Part shown: piece after piece, positions 44,402 to 56,817 of the stretch | How the letters are laid out: every line of letters starts with the position of its first letter | How positions within the stretch are numbered: the first letter of the stretch is position 1 | Origin: Thiocystis violacea | GTDB taxonomy: Bacteria > Pseudomonadota > Gammaproteobacteria > Chromatiales > Chromatiaceae | Assembly: GCF_016583575.1 (NCBI RefSeq) | Contig: NZ_NRRG01000004.1 | Span: 62,001-126,000 of the forward strand | DNA: 64,000 bases | Reading direction: 5' to 3' | Translations under genes and position numbers: made by a program | Notes under the pieces: model-generated | The model's database searches: none | What the model was told of the DNA's origin: nothing | The model's input: the letters and a program-made list of their open reading frames with translations, nothing else

Positions 44402-44827
44402 ATGAACAGATCAGTCGCAGCCATGCTGCTGGGACTCGCGGCGACCGGCCTGGCGAGCGCCATCGCGGCCGAGGACGTGACCTCGCTGCGCGGTCGCGCG
44501 GTGACGGACGAGTCCGATCCGGCGGTGAACAAACCAACCGTGGCCGTGCCCGGCGGGTTCGCCCTGGGCTGGGAAAAGCAGCCGCCGATGATCCCGCACC
44601 CGATCGACAAATACAGCATTGATCTGCGTCAGAACGGCTGTCTCAAATGCCATAGTCCGGCGACCTTCGAGATCGCCAAGGCGCCGAAAGTGGGCGATAG
44701 CCACTTCTTCGACCGCGATGGCGTCAAGCTCGATCACCTGGCGCCCCGGCGATATTTCTGCACCCAGTGTCATGCCCCTCAAACCGGGGCGATTCCATTG
44801 GTCGAAAACGTCTTCGAGGGACGCTGA
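44402..44827 (+). CDS. napB: Diheme cytochrome c NapB
   Basis: NapB is the small electron-transfer subunit of periplasmic nitrate reductase. The 141 residues begin with a signal peptide (core to about 22). The two heme c sites are C80-L-K-C-H84 and C120-T-Q-C-H124. The intermediate His in HFFDRDG and MIPHPID are likely distal ligands. Length is normal for the precursor. Confidence 0.94.
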   Translation: MNRSVAAMLLGLAATGLASAIAAEDVTSLRGRAVTDESDPAVNKPTVAVPGGFALGWEKQPPMIPHPIDKYSIDLRQNGCLKCHSPATFEIAKAPKVGDSHFFDRDGVKLDHLAPRRYFCTQCHAPQTGAIPLVENVFEGR

Positions 44828-44876
44828 CCGTAACGGTCAGCATGGCGCGCATATCCAGAGATTCGGGAAACTCATT

Positions 44877-45488
44877 ATGTCCGATCAATCAAAAACCTCG
44901 GCGCCCAAACCCCGCGCCCGTCGCGTGACCTGGCTCATTCTGTCGGCGGGCATCCTCATCGGCATCCTGTTCTGGGGCGGCTTCAACACCGCGATGGAGG
45001 CGACCAACACCGAGCAATTCTGCATCTCCTGTCACGAGATGAAGGTCAACGTCTATCAGGAATACACCGACACCATTCATTACACCAACCGTACCGGCGT
45101 GCGCGCGACCTGTCCGGACTGCCATGTCCCCAAGGATTGGGTGCATAAGATCGTGCGCAAGATCCAGGCGAGCAATGAGCTCTACCATCACTTCAAGGGC
45201 GACGTGGATACCCCCGAGAAGTTCGAGGCCCAGCGGATCCGGCTGGCGCAAAACGTCTGGCGCACCATGAAGGCGACCGATTCGCGCGAGTGCCGCAACT
45301 GCCACGACTTCGAGTCCATGAACTACAACAAGCAGGAATCGCGCAGCTCGCAGAGCCATCAGGACGCGGAGGACGCCGGCTTGACCTGCATCGACTGCCA
45401 CAAGGGCATCGCCCATCAGCTCCCGATGGAATACGACCCCGAACAGGACGCGCCGGGCCAGAGCATCTTTTACTCGGTGCGCGATTGA
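44877..45488 (+). CDS. napC: Tetraheme quinol dehydrogenase NapC
   Basis: NapC is a NapC/NirT-family membrane cytochrome that oxidises quinol and reduces NapB. The ATG at 44877 gives 203 residues, with one N-terminal membrane helix (about 18-37). Four heme sites follow, with His at 53, 83, 143 and 175 (CISCH, CPDCH, CRNCH, CIDCH). The operon has both NapC and NapGH routes, a known combination. It is the last gene of the nap set. Napf-, napE- and napL-type genes are absent here. Confidence 0.95.
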   Translation: MSDQSKTSAPKPRARRVTWLILSAGILIGILFWGGFNTAMEATNTEQFCISCHEMKVNVYQEYTDTIHYTNRTGVRATCPDCHVPKDWVHKIVRKIQASNELYHHFKGDVDTPEKFEAQRIRLAQNVWRTMKATDSRECRNCHDFESMNYNKQESRSSQSHQDAEDAGLTCIDCHKGIAHQLPMEYDPEQDAPGQSIFYSVRD

Positions 45489-45644
45489 TCGGAACCCTTG
45501 GTTTCGGCGCGCCCCGGACGCGGTCGGGCGCGAGGCTGGAAAGGGTCGGACAGCGGGCATCCCAAGTCCGCCGATTCCGTCTGCGCAAAGCCAAACCGGG
45601 GTGTTAGCATAGGCGGCATTCGCAAGCCAGAGAGAGTGCCGTCC

Positions 45645-46901
<1,257 letters not shown>

Positions 46902-46913
46902 TTTGGTGGAAGA

Positions 46914-46949
46914 CCCTCGCGCCAGAACCTTATGGTCCTGGCGCGAGGG
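46914..46949. terminator. Bidirectional hairpin between icd and cspD
   Basis: Arms CCCTCGCGCCAG and CTGGCGCGAGGG are twelve perfectly paired bases around a twelve-base loop. It begins 13 bases after the icd stop and lies between convergent genes. There is no T-run, so it may stop transcription with Rho or protect 3' ends. Confidence 0.75.
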
Positions 46950-46986
46950 GCGCGGTCAGGATGGGATGTCGGTAGGCGTCACGACC

Positions 46987-47193
46987 TCAGCTCACGTGGT
47001 GCACATTGGCCGCATGAAGCCCCTTGGGGCCTTCGCTCAGCTCGAATTCGACCTTCTGTCCTTCTCTCAATGTCTTATAGCCTTCCATGTCGATCGACGA
47101 GAAGTGGACGAAGACGTCCTCTTCCCGACCGTCTGGTTGTACGAACCCGTACCCCTTTGCGTTATTGAACCATTTGACGACACCGGTGATCAT
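46987..47193 (-). CDS. cspD: Cold-shock-domain protein CspD-like
   Basis: The 68-residue protein is a single cold-shock domain with RNP1 (NAKGYGFVQ) and RNP2 (DVFVHFSSI) motifs. The position next to clpS-clpA, as in E. coli and Pseudomonas, supports the name cspD; these proteins bind single-stranded nucleic acid and can inhibit replication in slow growth. CspD-specific C-terminal residues cannot be verified beyond its NVHHVS end. Confidence 0.9.
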   Translation of the reverse strand: MITGVVKWFNNAKGYGFVQPDGREEDVFVHFSSIDMEGYKTLREGQKVEFELSEGPKGLHAANVHHVS

Positions 47194-47475
47194 TGACGCA
47201 CTCCTCCTACTTTACGGGGCTTCTTGTTTATGGTCGTTATCGTCGACTGGCACCGTACCTTGAATCCGGCGATCGGTACCACAACTCGGTAGTATAGTGA
47301 GTTGATTTCGCTGGTCAAACAGGCTCTGCTGATGGACGCGCGCGAGCGGCTCGGTCTCTTGGTCGAGTCCCGGCGCCAAATTGGACCAGAGGAAGCGCCT
47401 GAACCATTCGCGAGCGGCCTGTCATTGCGACCAGAGGCGTCGCGCCTAAGTGAATCTTGACTAGAATCCGAGATC
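47194..47475. other. cspD-clpS divergent spacer
   Basis: These 282 bases carry the promoter of cspD (minus) and clpS (plus). It is locally A/T-richer, with a CTCCTCC (reverse of a ribosome site) right before cspD. I see no further gene; the only other open frame, on the minus strand (47190-47477), resembles nothing. Confidence 0.5.
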
Positions 47476-47799
47476 ATGAGTAACGATATTCCTGGCGAGG
47501 AGCGCGAATCCGGCCTGACGGTTCAGGAAGCTCGCCCAAAACTGCGCCGTCCGCCCCTATATAAGGTTCTACTGCTGAACGACGATTACACCCCGATGGA
47601 GTTCGTGGTGTTGGTTCTTGAGATTTTTTTTGGTATGAACCGAGAAAAGGCGACCCAAGTCATGCTGCATGTGCATACCAGGGGCGTCGGCGTGTGTGGG
47701 GTTTTCACCAAGGACATCGCCGAGACCAAGGTCGGGCAAGTGAATGACTACGCGCGCGGTAACCAGCATCCGCTGATTTGCACGATGGAAGAGGCGTAG
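47476..47799 (+). CDS. clpS: ClpA adaptor ClpS
   Basis: ClpS recognises N-degron substrates (Leu, Phe, Tyr, Trp at the N-terminus) and hands them to ClpAP. The 107 residues have a disordered N-terminal arm needed for delivery and the conserved core ([48 protein letters not shown]). The substrate-pocket Asn/Asp (NDDYTPMEF) and His (HVHTRG) are in place. It is 74 bases before clpA. Confidence 0.95.
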   Translation: MSNDIPGEERESGLTVQEARPKLRRPPLYKVLLLNDDYTPMEFVVLVLEIFFGMNREKATQVMLHVHTRGVGVCGVFTKDIAETKVGQVNDYARGNQHPLICTMEEA

Positions 47800-47873
47800 A
47801 CGTAGGGGCTCGTTGAAATTTCGAGCGGCAGAATTTCAATCCGTTTTCTTGAATCCACCCTTGGGATAGGCCG

Positions 47874-50135
47874 ATGCTGAGCAAAGAACTCGAATTCACG
47901 CTTAACCGGGCCTTCAAAGAGGCGCGCGCCAAGCACCACGAATACATGACGGTGGAGCACATGCTGCTGTCATTGCTGGATAATCCGACGGCCGCCAAGG
48001 TGCTGCGCGCCTGTGGTGCCGACGCGGAGAGGCTGCGCCGCGAGATTGCCGTGTTCATCGACGAGACGACGCCGCTGATTCCCGACAACGAGGATCGCGA
48101 CACCCAGCCGACGCTTGGCTTTCAGCGCGTGCTGCAACGCGCCGTCTTTCACGTTCAGTCCGCGGGCAAGAAGGATGTGACCGGCGCCAACGTGCTGGTC
48201 GCCCTGTTCAGCGAGCAGGACTCCCAGGCCGTCTATCTGCTCAACCAGCAGGACGTGACGCGGCTGGATGTGGTCAATTTCATCTCGCACGGCATCTCCA
48301 AGGTTCCCGGCGAGAGTCAGGAGGAAGAGGCGCCTGGCGAGTCCGACGAGGTGCGCGGCGAGGAGAAGGAGGGCGCCAGTCCGCTTGAGAGCTTCGCGAC
48401 CAATCTCAACGAGATGGCTCGCCAGGGTCGGATCGATCCATTGATCGGCCGCGCCCCCGAGGTTGAGCGCACCATCCAGATTCTGTGCCGGCGCCGCAAG
48501 AACAATCCGCTGTTCGTCGGCGAGGCGGGGGTCGGCAAGACCGCGATCGCCGAGGGGCTGGCGAAGAAGATCGTCGACGGCGAGGTGCCGCAAGTCCTCA
48601 ACGACGCGGTGATCTACTCGCTCGATCTCGGCGGCCTGGTCGCCGGAACCAAGTATCGCGGCGACTTCGAGAAACGTCTGAAGGCGGTTCTGGCCCAGCT
48701 CAAGCGTCAGCCCCACGCTATTCTCTTCATCGACGAGATCCACACCATCATCGGCGCCGGATCGGCGTCCGGCGGGGTCATGGACGCCTCCAATCTCATC
48801 AAGCCGGTGCTCGCCTCCGGCGATCTGCGCTGCATCGGCTCCACGACCTATCAGGAGTATCGGGGGATCTTCGAGAAGGATCGCGCGCTCGCGCGGCGCT
48901 TCCAGAAAATCGACGTCGAGGAGCCCTCGGTCGAGGAGACCATCGAGATCCTCAAGGGTCTCAAATCCCGTTTCGAGGAACATCATCAGGTCAGCTACAC
49001 CCAGCCGGCCCTGCGCGCCGCCGCCGAACTGGCCAATCGTCACATCAACGACCGTCATCTGCCGGACAAGGCGATCGATGTCATCGACGAGGCCGGCGCC
49101 AGCGTGCAACTGATGGCGCCATCCAAGCGCAAGAAGCGCATCGATGTCGCGGATGTCGAGGCGATCGTCGCCAAGATGGCGCGCATTCCGCCCAAGCGGG
49201 TCTCGGCCTCCGACACCGAGTCGCTCCGCAATCTCGATCGCGATCTCAAAATGGTGGTCTATGGCCAGGAGGCGGCGATCGATGCCCTGACCTCGGCGAT
49301 TCGCATGAATCGCTCGGGTCTGGGTCACGAGGAGAAGCCCATCGGCTCCTTCCTATTCACTGGACCGACCGGCGTCGGCAAGACCGAGGTCACCCGTCAG
49401 TTGGCGCGCATCCTGGGGATGGAGCTGCTGCGCTTCGATATGTCGGAGTACATGGAGCGTCACACGGTCTCGCGGCTCATCGGCGCGCCGCCTGGGTACG
49501 TGGGATTCGATCAGGGCGGACTCCTGACGGAAGAGATCAACAAGCACCCGCACGCCGTCCTGCTGCTCGACGAGGTCGAGAAGGCCCATCCCGATGTCTT
49601 CAACCTGCTCCTGCAGGTGATGGACCATGGCACGCTGACCGACAACAACGGGCGCAAGGCGGATTTCCGCAACGTGGTGCTGGTCATGACGACCAACGCG
49701 GGCGCGGCGGAGACCTCGCGTCGCTCGATGGGTTTCACCGAGCAGGATCACTCGACCGACGGCATGGAGGCGCTCAAGCGCTACTTCACCCCCGAGTTCC
49801 GCAACCGGCTGGACGCCATCGTGCAGTTCGGTCCGCTCAGTGAGGAGACGATTCTCAACGTCGTCAACAAGTTCGTGTTCGAGCTTGAGCAGCAGTTGGA
49901 GGACAAGAAGGTCAACCTGACGGTCGACGAGGAGGCGCGGCGCTGGCTGGCCGAGACCGGCTACGATCCCAAGATGGGTGCGCGGCCAATGGCGCGCGTC
50001 ATTCAGCAGGGTATCAAGAAGCCGCTGGCGAACGAGCTGCTGTTCGGCGAACTCGTGGGTGGCGGGGTGGTCCGCGTCTTTCTGAAGGACGGCAAGCTCG
50101 CCTTCGAGATCAACGGTGTCGAGCGAGACCTCTGA
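47874..50135 (+). CDS. clpA: ATP-dependent unfoldase ClpA
   Basis: ClpA is the AAA+ unfoldase that feeds ClpP. The 753 residues contain the ClpS-binding N-domain (1-145), the first ATPase (Walker [10 protein letters not shown] at 216-224, Walker [12 protein letters not shown]) and the second (Walker [10 protein letters not shown] near 497-505, [23 protein letters not shown]). The ClpP-docking loop, IGL in E. coli, reads MGF in [20 protein letters not shown]. Length and architecture are normal. ClpP is not in the window. Confidence 0.97.
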   Translation: MLSKELEFTLNRAFKEARAKHHEYMTVEHMLLSLLDNPTAAKVLRACGADAERLRREIAVFIDETTPLIPDNEDRDTQPTLGFQRVLQRAVFHVQSAGKKDVTGANVLVALFSEQDSQAVYLLNQQDVTRLDVVNFISHGISKVPGESQEEEAPGESDEVRGEEKEGASPLESFATNLNEMARQGRIDPLIGRAPEVERTIQILCRRRKNNPLFVGEAGVGKTAIAEGLAKKIVDGEVPQVLNDAVIYSLDLGGLVAGTKYRGDFEKRLKAVLAQLKRQPHAILFIDEIHTIIGAGSASGGVMDASNLIKPVLASGDLRCIGSTTYQEYRGIFEKDRALARRFQKIDVEEPSVEETIEILKGLKSRFEEHHQVSYTQPALRAAAELANRHINDRHLPDKAIDVIDEAGASVQLMAPSKRKKRIDVADVEAIVAKMARIPPKRVSASDTESLRNLDRDLKMVVYGQEAAIDALTSAIRMNRSGLGHEEKPIGSFLFTGPTGVGKTEVTRQLARILGMELLRFDMSEYMERHTVSRLIGAPPGYVGFDQGGLLTEEINKHPHAVLLLDEVEKAHPDVFNLLLQVMDHGTLTDNNGRKADFRNVVLVMTTNAGAAETSRRSMGFTEQDHSTDGMEALKRYFTPEFRNRLDAIVQFGPLSEETILNVVNKFVFELEQQLEDKKVNLTVDEEARRWLAETGYDPKMGARPMARVIQQGIKKPLANELLFGELVGGGVVRVFLKDGKLAFEINGVERDL

Positions 50136-50293
50136 GACCGACCAGGAGCATCCTGGCGAGGTCTGGCTCGGCGATACAGGGCGAGCGGCGAGGATGATTC
50201 GTCGCTTCGCTGAAACCCGACTCCCCGAGTGGGCGCGGAGCCGTTGATCGCGACATGAGCGATCCTCGGTTGGCCGGGGAGGGCGAGAGGGGG

Positions 50294-50512
50294 TTAGCGC
50301 GCGCGGTAGACGATTCGACCCTTGGTGAGGTCGTAGGGGGTTAGCTCGACCGTTACCTTGTCACCGGTCAGGATGCGGATGTAGTGCTTACGCATCTTGC
50401 CGGAGATATGAGCGGTTACGGTATGGCCATTTTCCAATTGGACTCGGAAAACGGTGTTCGGCAGGGTTTCGGTAACCGTGCCTTCCATCTGGATGACGTC
50501 GTCTTTTGACAT
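50294..50512 (-). CDS. infA: Translation initiation factor IF-1
   Basis: IF-1 is the small S1/OB-fold factor binding the A site of the 30S subunit. The 72 residues ([66 protein letters not shown]) match the family across their length. It lies between clpA and bpt, as in Pseudomonas. In E. coli a tRNA-Ser gene is found at this spot, but I see none here. Confidence 0.98.
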   Translation of the reverse strand: MSKDDVIQMEGTVTETLPNTVFRVQLENGHTVTAHISGKMRKHYIRILTGDKVTVELTPYDLTKGRIVYRAR

Positions 50513-50608
50513 ATTTATTAGGTGTGTTCGGATTACAACGCGAGTCTCTTAGCTGCGGGATTCTAGCACACCAATCGACAAGGCATGAGGGTTCGATCGG
50601 ATCCGCTC

Positions 50609-51361
50609 TCAGCCCAGCCGATGCCCGCGTTCGAAGCGATTCCATTGGTGGCCATTCCATGCCTCGATCGGACGGAAACCGTCCTTGTACGCCATTTTAC
50701 GGCAATCGCCGATCCAGTACCCCAGGTAGAGATACGCAAGTCCGAGCCTCCGGGTCGTTTCGATCTGGGCCAGAACGGCGAAGGTACCCGGCGCGCGCTC
50801 CGCGATCTCGGGATCGAAAAAGGTGTAGACGGCGGACAGGCCCTGTTCGAGTACATCCGTGACCGCCACGCCGACCAGCCGGTTTCCGAGCCATAGCTCG
50901 ATGAAACGGGTGGCGCCACCCCAGGGGTCCACCAGAAAACGTCGGTAGCTCTCCTCGCTGGCGTCGTCGGCCATGCTGCCGTCCGCGTGCCGATGGGCCA
51001 GATAGCGGCGATAGAGCGCGAACTGCTCCTCGTTGAAGGCCGCGGGGGCATCGCTCAGGTGGATGTCCGGCGCGTTGAGTTTCCAGTTGCGGCGTTGCGA
51101 ACGGTTGGGCTGGAAGGACTCGACCGGAAGGCGTACCGGGGTACAGCGCTCGCAGCCCCGGCAGGCCGGGCGGTAGATATGCGCTCCACTGCGCCTGAAT
51201 CCCTGATCGACCAGGATCTGATAGGTGGAATTGTCGATCCGCGCGCTGGGGTCGACGAAGAGGGTGCGCGCCCGCAGTCCCTCCAGATAGGAGCAGGAAT
51301 GCTCGGCGGTCAGATAGAGCGCGAGATAGCGCCCTTGCCGGGGATCGATACCTTGGATCAT
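50609..51361 (-). CDS. bpt: Aspartate/glutamate leucyl-tRNA-protein transferase Bpt
   Basis: Bpt attaches Leu to N-terminal Asp or Glu, making a ClpS substrate. The 250 residues have the N-terminal ATE-type cysteine pattern ([16 protein letters not shown], then [14 protein letters not shown]) and the C-terminal half [23 protein letters not shown]...[17 protein letters not shown]. The ATG at 51361 overlaps the aat stop by four bases. Longer readings upstream run through aat in another frame and are shadows. Confidence 0.95.
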   Translation of the reverse strand: MIQGIDPRQGRYLALYLTAEHSCSYLEGLRARTLFVDPSARIDNSTYQILVDQGFRRSGAHIYRPACRGCERCTPVRLPVESFQPNRSQRRNWKLNAPDIHLSDAPAAFNEEQFALYRRYLAHRHADGSMADDASEESYRRFLVDPWGGATRFIELWLGNRLVGVAVTDVLEQGLSAVYTFFDPEIAERAPGTFAVLAQIETTRRLGLAYLYLGYWIGDCRKMAYKDGFRPIEAWNGHQWNRFERGHRLG

Positions 51362-52110
51362 GGGGTGGCTGGGGCCGGTTGGACAGGGATGACGGCCGCC
51401 GTATCCGGGTTGGCGCGATCCAGGCCATCGTCCCAGCTCGCGATCTCTCCAGGTGGGTCGCGGTAACGCTCCAGCAGGCGGATGAAATCGGCTCGCGGCA
51501 CTTCGATCGCCCCCAGGCGGATCAGATGCTCGGTCCTCATCTGGCAGTCGATCAGGCCAAAACCCCGCTCCGCCAGGGTTTGGCACAGGCGCGTCAGGGC
51601 GACCTTGGAGGCGTCGGTCACGCGGCTGAACATGGATTCCCCAAAGAAGACGCGGCCGATGGCCACACCGTAGAGACCGCCGACGAGTGCGCCCTCGCGC
51701 CAGACCTCGACGGAATGCGCCAGGCCACCGGCATGGAGCCGCTGGTAGGCTTCGATCATCCTGGGCACCAGCCAGGTGCCGCCGTCCTCGTCGCGCGGCT
51801 GGGCGCAACCCAGCATGACACCGGGGAAGTCACGGTCCAGGGTGGTGGTCAGATCGCCTTTTCGCAGTCGCTTGCGCAGACTGCGGGAGATCCTGAGTTG
51901 GTCCGGAAAGAGAATGGTGCGCGGATCGGGCGACCACCAGAGGATGGGGTCTCCGGTGCTGAACCAGGGGAAGATGCCGCGTCGATAGGCATTTTCCAGT
52001 CGGGTCGGATCCAGGTCGCCGCCCACGGCGAGCAGTCCATTGGGCTCGCGCAAGGCGTGGCGCGGATCGGGAAAGGTGGCGCGATCCTGGGGATCGAGTA
52101 AGGGAATCAT
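51358..52110 (-). CDS. aat: Leucyl/phenylalanyl-tRNA-protein transferase Aat
   Basis: Aat attaches Leu or Phe to N-terminal Arg or Lys of proteins. The 250-residue product has the family blocks [44 protein letters not shown] and [28 protein letters not shown]. It overlaps both neighbours (acyltransferase and bpt) by four bases each. With ClpS and ClpA nearby, all of the N-degron route apart from ClpP is in one 5 kb region. Confidence 0.97.
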   Translation of the reverse strand: MIPLLDPQDRATFPDPRHALREPNGLLAVGGDLDPTRLENAYRRGIFPWFSTGDPILWWSPDPRTILFPDQLRISRSLRKRLRKGDLTTTLDRDFPGVMLGCAQPRDEDGGTWLVPRMIEAYQRLHAGGLAHSVEVWREGALVGGLYGVAIGRVFFGESMFSRVTDASKVALTRLCQTLAERGFGLIDCQMRTEHLIRLGAIEVPRADFIRLLERYRDPPGEIASWDDGLDRANPDTAAVIPVQPAPATP

Positions 52111-53288
52111 GGGTGTGACCTGACGATCGGCGTCCCGGACCCGGGGGGCCGGTCGGCACGATAGGGACTGTGGCCGCGCATCTCCGCGAGATAGCTATCC
52201 ATGCTCTTGGTTTCACTCTCCAGAAAGCCGGAAATGGCCGAGCCGAAGCGGGGGTCGGCGATCCAGTGGGCCGACCAGGTCGCGGTGGGCAGGAAGCCGC
52301 GGCTGACCTTGTGCTCGCCCTGGGCGCCGGGCTCGAACCGCGCGAGTCCGCGTTCGATGCAGTAATCCAGGCCCTGATAGTAGCAAGCCTCGAAATGGAG
52401 GCTGTGATAATCCTGGAAGCAGCCCCAGTGGCGCCCATACAGGGATTGCCGTCCGACCAGATCGAAGGCGGCGGCGACGATGTTCTGGCCATGATACGCC
52501 AGGACCAGCAGCAACTGGTCGCCCATGCTCTCGGCGAGGCTCAGAAAGAACGGCAGGGTCAGTGTCGGGAGTCCGCCGCGCTTGTCGAAGGTGTCGCGAT
52601 AGAGCTGGTGAAAGGTCGCCCATTCGCTCTCGCTGACCGCCTGGCCGGGTATCCGCCGGATCCGAAGACCGCTCTCCTCGACCCGTCGACGCTCGCGCTT
52701 GATCATCTTGCGCTTAGCGGCGGTCAGCGTGCCCAGGAAGTCATCGAAGGTGGCGTATCCCTGATTGCGCCAATGGAACTGGCAGCCGACCCGGCGCATC
52801 AGTCCGCGCGACTCCAGCAGCTCGGTTTCCGGCTCGGTGGTGAACAGCCAATGCAGGGAGGATACCCCCAGGCGTTCCGCGATCTGGTTGGCCCCTTGAA
52901 TCAAGGCCAGCGCGAACTCGCCGCTTCGCGGCCCAGATCCGGTCAGGATCCGCGGACCCGTGGCCGGGGTATAGGGCGAGGCGACGACGAGCTTGGGGTA
53001 ATAGGCGCGTCCACTGCGCCGGTAGGCATCGGCCCAGGACCAATCGAAGACGAACTCGCCATAGGAATTGAACTTCAGATAACAGGGCGCGAGGGCCAGA
53101 ATCCGCTCCTCCGCGTCACGCAGCGCCAGATGCTGGGGAATCCATCCGAGTCGCTCGCCGACACAGCCATGCGTTTCCATGGCGGCCAGGAATTCATGAC
53201 GCAGAAAGGGCGTATCGGGGTCGGCGAGCCGATTCCAATCGGCGGCGGGTATCTCGGCGATGGCTGAGTGAGTCGTCAGCTTGTACAT
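52107..53288 (-). CDS. FemAB/GNAT-like acyltransferase coupled to aat
   Basis: From the ATG at 53288 the product is 393 residues and belongs to the FemAB-like/DUF482 group of predicted GNAT-fold acyltransferases. Visible markers are [22 protein letters not shown] at the start, [42 protein letters not shown], and [29 protein letters not shown] near the C-terminus. Its substrate is unknown. The four-base overlap with aat shows translational coupling, so it may modify proteins or tRNA-linked aminoacyl groups. Aat and Bpt share the same fold superfamily. It is preceded by trxB with about 109 bases between. Confidence 0.9.
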   Translation of the reverse strand: MYKLTTHSAIAEIPAADWNRLADPDTPFLRHEFLAAMETHGCVGERLGWIPQHLALRDAEERILALAPCYLKFNSYGEFVFDWSWADAYRRSGRAYYPKLVVASPYTPATGPRILTGSGPRSGEFALALIQGANQIAERLGVSSLHWLFTTEPETELLESRGLMRRVGCQFHWRNQGYATFDDFLGTLTAAKRKMIKRERRRVEESGLRIRRIPGQAVSESEWATFHQLYRDTFDKRGGLPTLTLPFFLSLAESMGDQLLLVLAYHGQNIVAAAFDLVGRQSLYGRHWGCFQDYHSLHFEACYYQGLDYCIERGLARFEPGAQGEHKVSRGFLPTATWSAHWIADPRFGSAISGFLESETKSMDSYLAEMRGHSPYRADRPPGSGTPIVRSHP

Positions 53289-53397
53289 CTTGCTCGCAAC
53301 GGGTGTCTGTCCATGGCCACCACATATGGGCGTCCCGTCGCCCGCCCAATCCGACCCGGCCGAGGAGCGGGATGGGCGGCAAGCAATCGCTGGGATC

Positions 53398-54447
<1,050 letters not shown>

Positions 54448-54615
54448 TCAAAGCCGCCAATTTAAGGGTTGGCTCGCGGATCGTAAAGTCCGGGCTCGAC
54501 GCGGGCGTTCGCTCGCGGGGATTCAGGGAAAAACAACGGTCTGAGTCGCGCGCTCCCTGTCCACGAGAGTGATTCAATGCCGTCGAGCGGTGGCAGGGTC
54601 CAGGGCCTTGGGGGA

Positions 54616-54642
54616 TTGACACTCCGGTGATGGCGGTATAAA
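54616..54642 (+). promoter_or_regulatory. Possible sigma-70 promoter of the NlpC/P60 gene
   Basis: A perfect TTGACA (54616-54621) is followed after 15 bases by TATAAA (54637-54642), 43 bases before the ATG at 54686. The spacer is slightly short, but both boxes are strong in an A/T-rich patch. Confidence 0.55.
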
Positions 54643-54685
54643 AGCCATTTTTACATGGTATTAGAGTGTTAATTGAGAGCGATTT

Positions 54686-55180
54686 ATGAAGATGCGCGAC
54701 TGTCGAGCGCCAGGCTATCCATGGTCCACCTGGCTCCTGGCCATTGTCATTCTCCCCCTGTTCGCGGGCTGCTCTGGATTGGGCGGTCGCGATGACTCGG
54801 GGCTGGCTAAGCGCCGGAACGATGTGGTCCTGACCGGCCTGGCGCAGATCGGGACGCCCTATGTCTACGGCGGTTCCGCCCCGGCTAAGGGGTTCGACTG
54901 TAGTGGCCTCACCTACTATGCCCATCACGAGGCGGGGCTCTCCATCCCGCGCACCGCCGCCGCCCAGCACAAGGCCGCCAAGCCGGTCGGAAAGAACCAG
55001 CTCAAGCCGGGTGACATGGTGTTCTTCAAGACCGGACCGACGGCCTACCATGTGGGCCTGATGATCGACGGGCGACGTTTCGTGCATGCCTCCACCTCGC
55101 GCAGCCAGGTGCGTGTGTCGAATCTGGACAGTCCCTATTGGCAGGCGCGTTATCTTGGCGCCGGCACCTATTTCCGTTGA
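54686..55180 (+). CDS. NlpC/P60-family peptidoglycan hydrolase lipoprotein
   Basis: The 164-residue product starts with a lipoprotein signal (lipobox LFAGC, modified Cys 29). A single NlpC/P60 domain follows (about 45-164). The catalytic Cys is C72 in GFDCSGLTYYAH; the catalytic His is H122 or the nearby H134 (YHVGLMIDGRRFVHAS). Such enzymes cut the D-Glu to diamino acid bond in the peptide stem. It is divergent from trxB with a promoter at 54616-54642. Confidence 0.92.
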   Translation: MKMRDCRAPGYPWSTWLLAIVILPLFAGCSGLGGRDDSGLAKRRNDVVLTGLAQIGTPYVYGGSAPAKGFDCSGLTYYAHHEAGLSIPRTAAAQHKAAKPVGKNQLKPGDMVFFKTGPTAYHVGLMIDGRRFVHASTSRSQVRVSNLDSPYWQARYLGAGTYFR

Positions 55181-56190
55181 GTGGATCGTTCCCCGCGTAA
55201 GACTCGCGGGCGAACGCCTTCGATCGGGGTTTCCTCTCCCGACGGGATTGGTCCGGCCGGATCGGTGAGCCAGCTCAGGATATCCGTGCGCACGCGCGCG
55301 CCCTGGCGATCGCGTGGCAGCATGTGCCAACCATCCCGGTAAAGAACCAGACGGATCCCCGACCTGTCGGACGGCAATTCGCGCAGCAGGCGGACAAAGG
55401 CCCGCCTCGGGATGATCTCGTCGCGCTCGCCATAGAGCAGGAGGACCGGCGGGCGCAGGCGCGGCGCGGCGGTTCGCGCCGCGTCCATGAGATCGGTCAC
55501 GCCCCAGAGGGCGTCCACCCGAGTCGCCTTGATCACCAGTGGATCGGCGGACAGGCTCCTGAGCAAGTCATCATTATCCGTGGGACGCACCGAGAGTCCC
55601 TCCCCGGTCAGTTTCAGCCAGGGCAGCGTGCCGGCCGCGGCGTCCAAGGCGAGACGCTGATACCAGGGCATGGTGTCGCGCGACCAGACGGCGGGCGCGA
55701 TCAGCACCAGGCCGTCGATCGGCAGGGACGCCTGGGCCGAGGCCAGCATCGCCACGGCTCCACCCATGCTTTCGCCCGCCACGTAGAGACGCGCCTTGGG
55801 GTGCCGTGTCCGAACCAATTCGACCAGGGTGACCAGATCGCGCGCCAGGGTCAGGCTTCCATGCCAGCGCCCTGGCTGTGCGGAGGCGCCAAATCCGCGC
55901 TGATCCACGGCATAGGTCCGAATGCCCCGTTCGGCCAGCTCCCCGGCGAGCGGCTCGAAGGCACGGCTGTAATCGTTGAATCCATGCAGGCCAATCAGCA
56001 CGATTCTGGGTTCGCCCGGCCCGGACCAACTCCGCAGAGGCAAGCGATAGCCATCCGCCATGACCGCCTGTTCCAGCGTCAGTCGGGGCGTGAGGCGCCC
56101 CTCCGCCCGCTCGATCACCTGGGGTCCGACGCAGCCACTGAGCAACGCCATGACGAGGAGTCCGCTCCTCATCCAGCCGATTCGAGCCAT
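55168..56190 (-). CDS. Lipoprotein alpha/beta hydrolase
   Basis: The product (340 residues from ATG 56190; GTG 56196 is another option) has a lipoprotein signal (core LLVMALLSGC) and an alpha/beta-hydrolase fold. The oxyanion segment is VLIGLHGFNDYSRAFEPLA. The nucleophile elbow GESMGG is near residue 140, Asp is in LLLYGERDEIIP and His in DGWHMLPRDRQG. It resembles monoacylglycerol lipases. Its 3' end overlaps the last 13 bases of the NlpC/P60 gene on the other strand. The upstream AMMECR1 gene ends ten bases before it. Confidence 0.88.
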   Translation of the reverse strand: MARIGWMRSGLLVMALLSGCVGPQVIERAEGRLTPRLTLEQAVMADGYRLPLRSWSGPGEPRIVLIGLHGFNDYSRAFEPLAGELAERGIRTYAVDQRGFGASAQPGRWHGSLTLARDLVTLVELVRTRHPKARLYVAGESMGGAVAMLASAQASLPIDGLVLIAPAVWSRDTMPWYQRLALDAAAGTLPWLKLTGEGLSVRPTDNDDLLRSLSADPLVIKATRVDALWGVTDLMDAARTAAPRLRPPVLLLYGERDEIIPRRAFVRLLRELPSDRSGIRLVLYRDGWHMLPRDRQGARVRTDILSWLTDPAGPIPSGEETPIEGVRPRVLRGERSTQRK

Positions 56191-56199
56191 CGCCACAAA

Positions 56200-56817
56200 T
56201 CAGGGTCTTCCCATCGAGGCCGGGATCGGCCCCTGGAACGACTCGGTCGTGTAGCGCAGGATCTGGATGCTGTCGGACCAATGTCCAGGCGGCAGTCCGG
56301 CCTTGAGTTTGAGGTGGTCGAGAAACTCCCTGGGGTCGGGAAGCTGTTCCCAGACCGAGGGCAGGAATGTGCCCCGATGTCCCCGGTCACGCAGGATGAG
56401 ACCGTCGACGCCTGGGCGAATCTGGCCCAGCAGATCGGCCTCGGAGTTGAAAGGCATGGGCTCGGAGGGGCTGAGAACCGAGATCTTGAGGGTCAGATCC
56501 GGATACTCGGCTGGACGCAGTGGAGCGAAGCGCGGATCCTCGAAGGCGGCGGCGAAGGCGTGCATGGCGACGTCCTCGACCAGCGGTCGAACGGCCTCGA
56601 GTACGCCGATGCAGCCACGTAGCCTCCGGCCGAGTTCCAGGGTGACGAAGGTGGCGCGCGGTTCGCGCAGTGGTTCCGGGTAGTCCGCCGGATCCACCTC
56701 CAGGGGTCGATTGCGCTCGAGTCCATGCGCGATCGAACGGGCCGCGATCTTCAGCAGCGTGGCGCGTTGCCCGGCGTCGTGGACCGGTATGGGCTCAGGC
56801 GAGGGCATAGGCGCCAT
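56200..56817 (-). CDS. amrA: AMMECR1-domain protein (AmmeMemoRadiSam A)
   Basis: The 205-residue protein has an AMMECR1 domain: ATFVTLELGRRLRGCIGVLEAVRPLVEDVAMHAFAAAFEDPRFAPLRPAEYPDLTLKISVLSP. The LRGCIG hexapeptide is the family hallmark. AMMECR1 and MEMO proteins often occur with a radical SAM enzyme (AmmeMemoRadiSam), recently implicated in modification reactions; no radical SAM gene is in this window. It overlaps the MEMO gene by 23 bases. The name amrA is used in general annotation; function unknown. Confidence 0.9.
   Translation of the reverse strand: MAPMPSPEPIPVHDAGQRATLLKIAARSIAHGLERNRPLEVDPADYPEPLREPRATFVTLELGRRLRGCIGVLEAVRPLVEDVAMHAFAAAFEDPRFAPLRPAEYPDLTLKISVLSPSEPMPFNSEADLLGQIRPGVDGLILRDRGHRGTFLPSVWEQLPDPREFLDHLKLKAGLPPGHWSDSIQILRYTTESFQGPIPASMGRP

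Noticed and set aside
50136-50293. tRNA-Ser gene expected between clpA and infA by analogy with E. coli
   Set aside because: No GGTTCAAATCC-type T-arm, no acceptor pairing and no anticodon stem could be traced on either strand.
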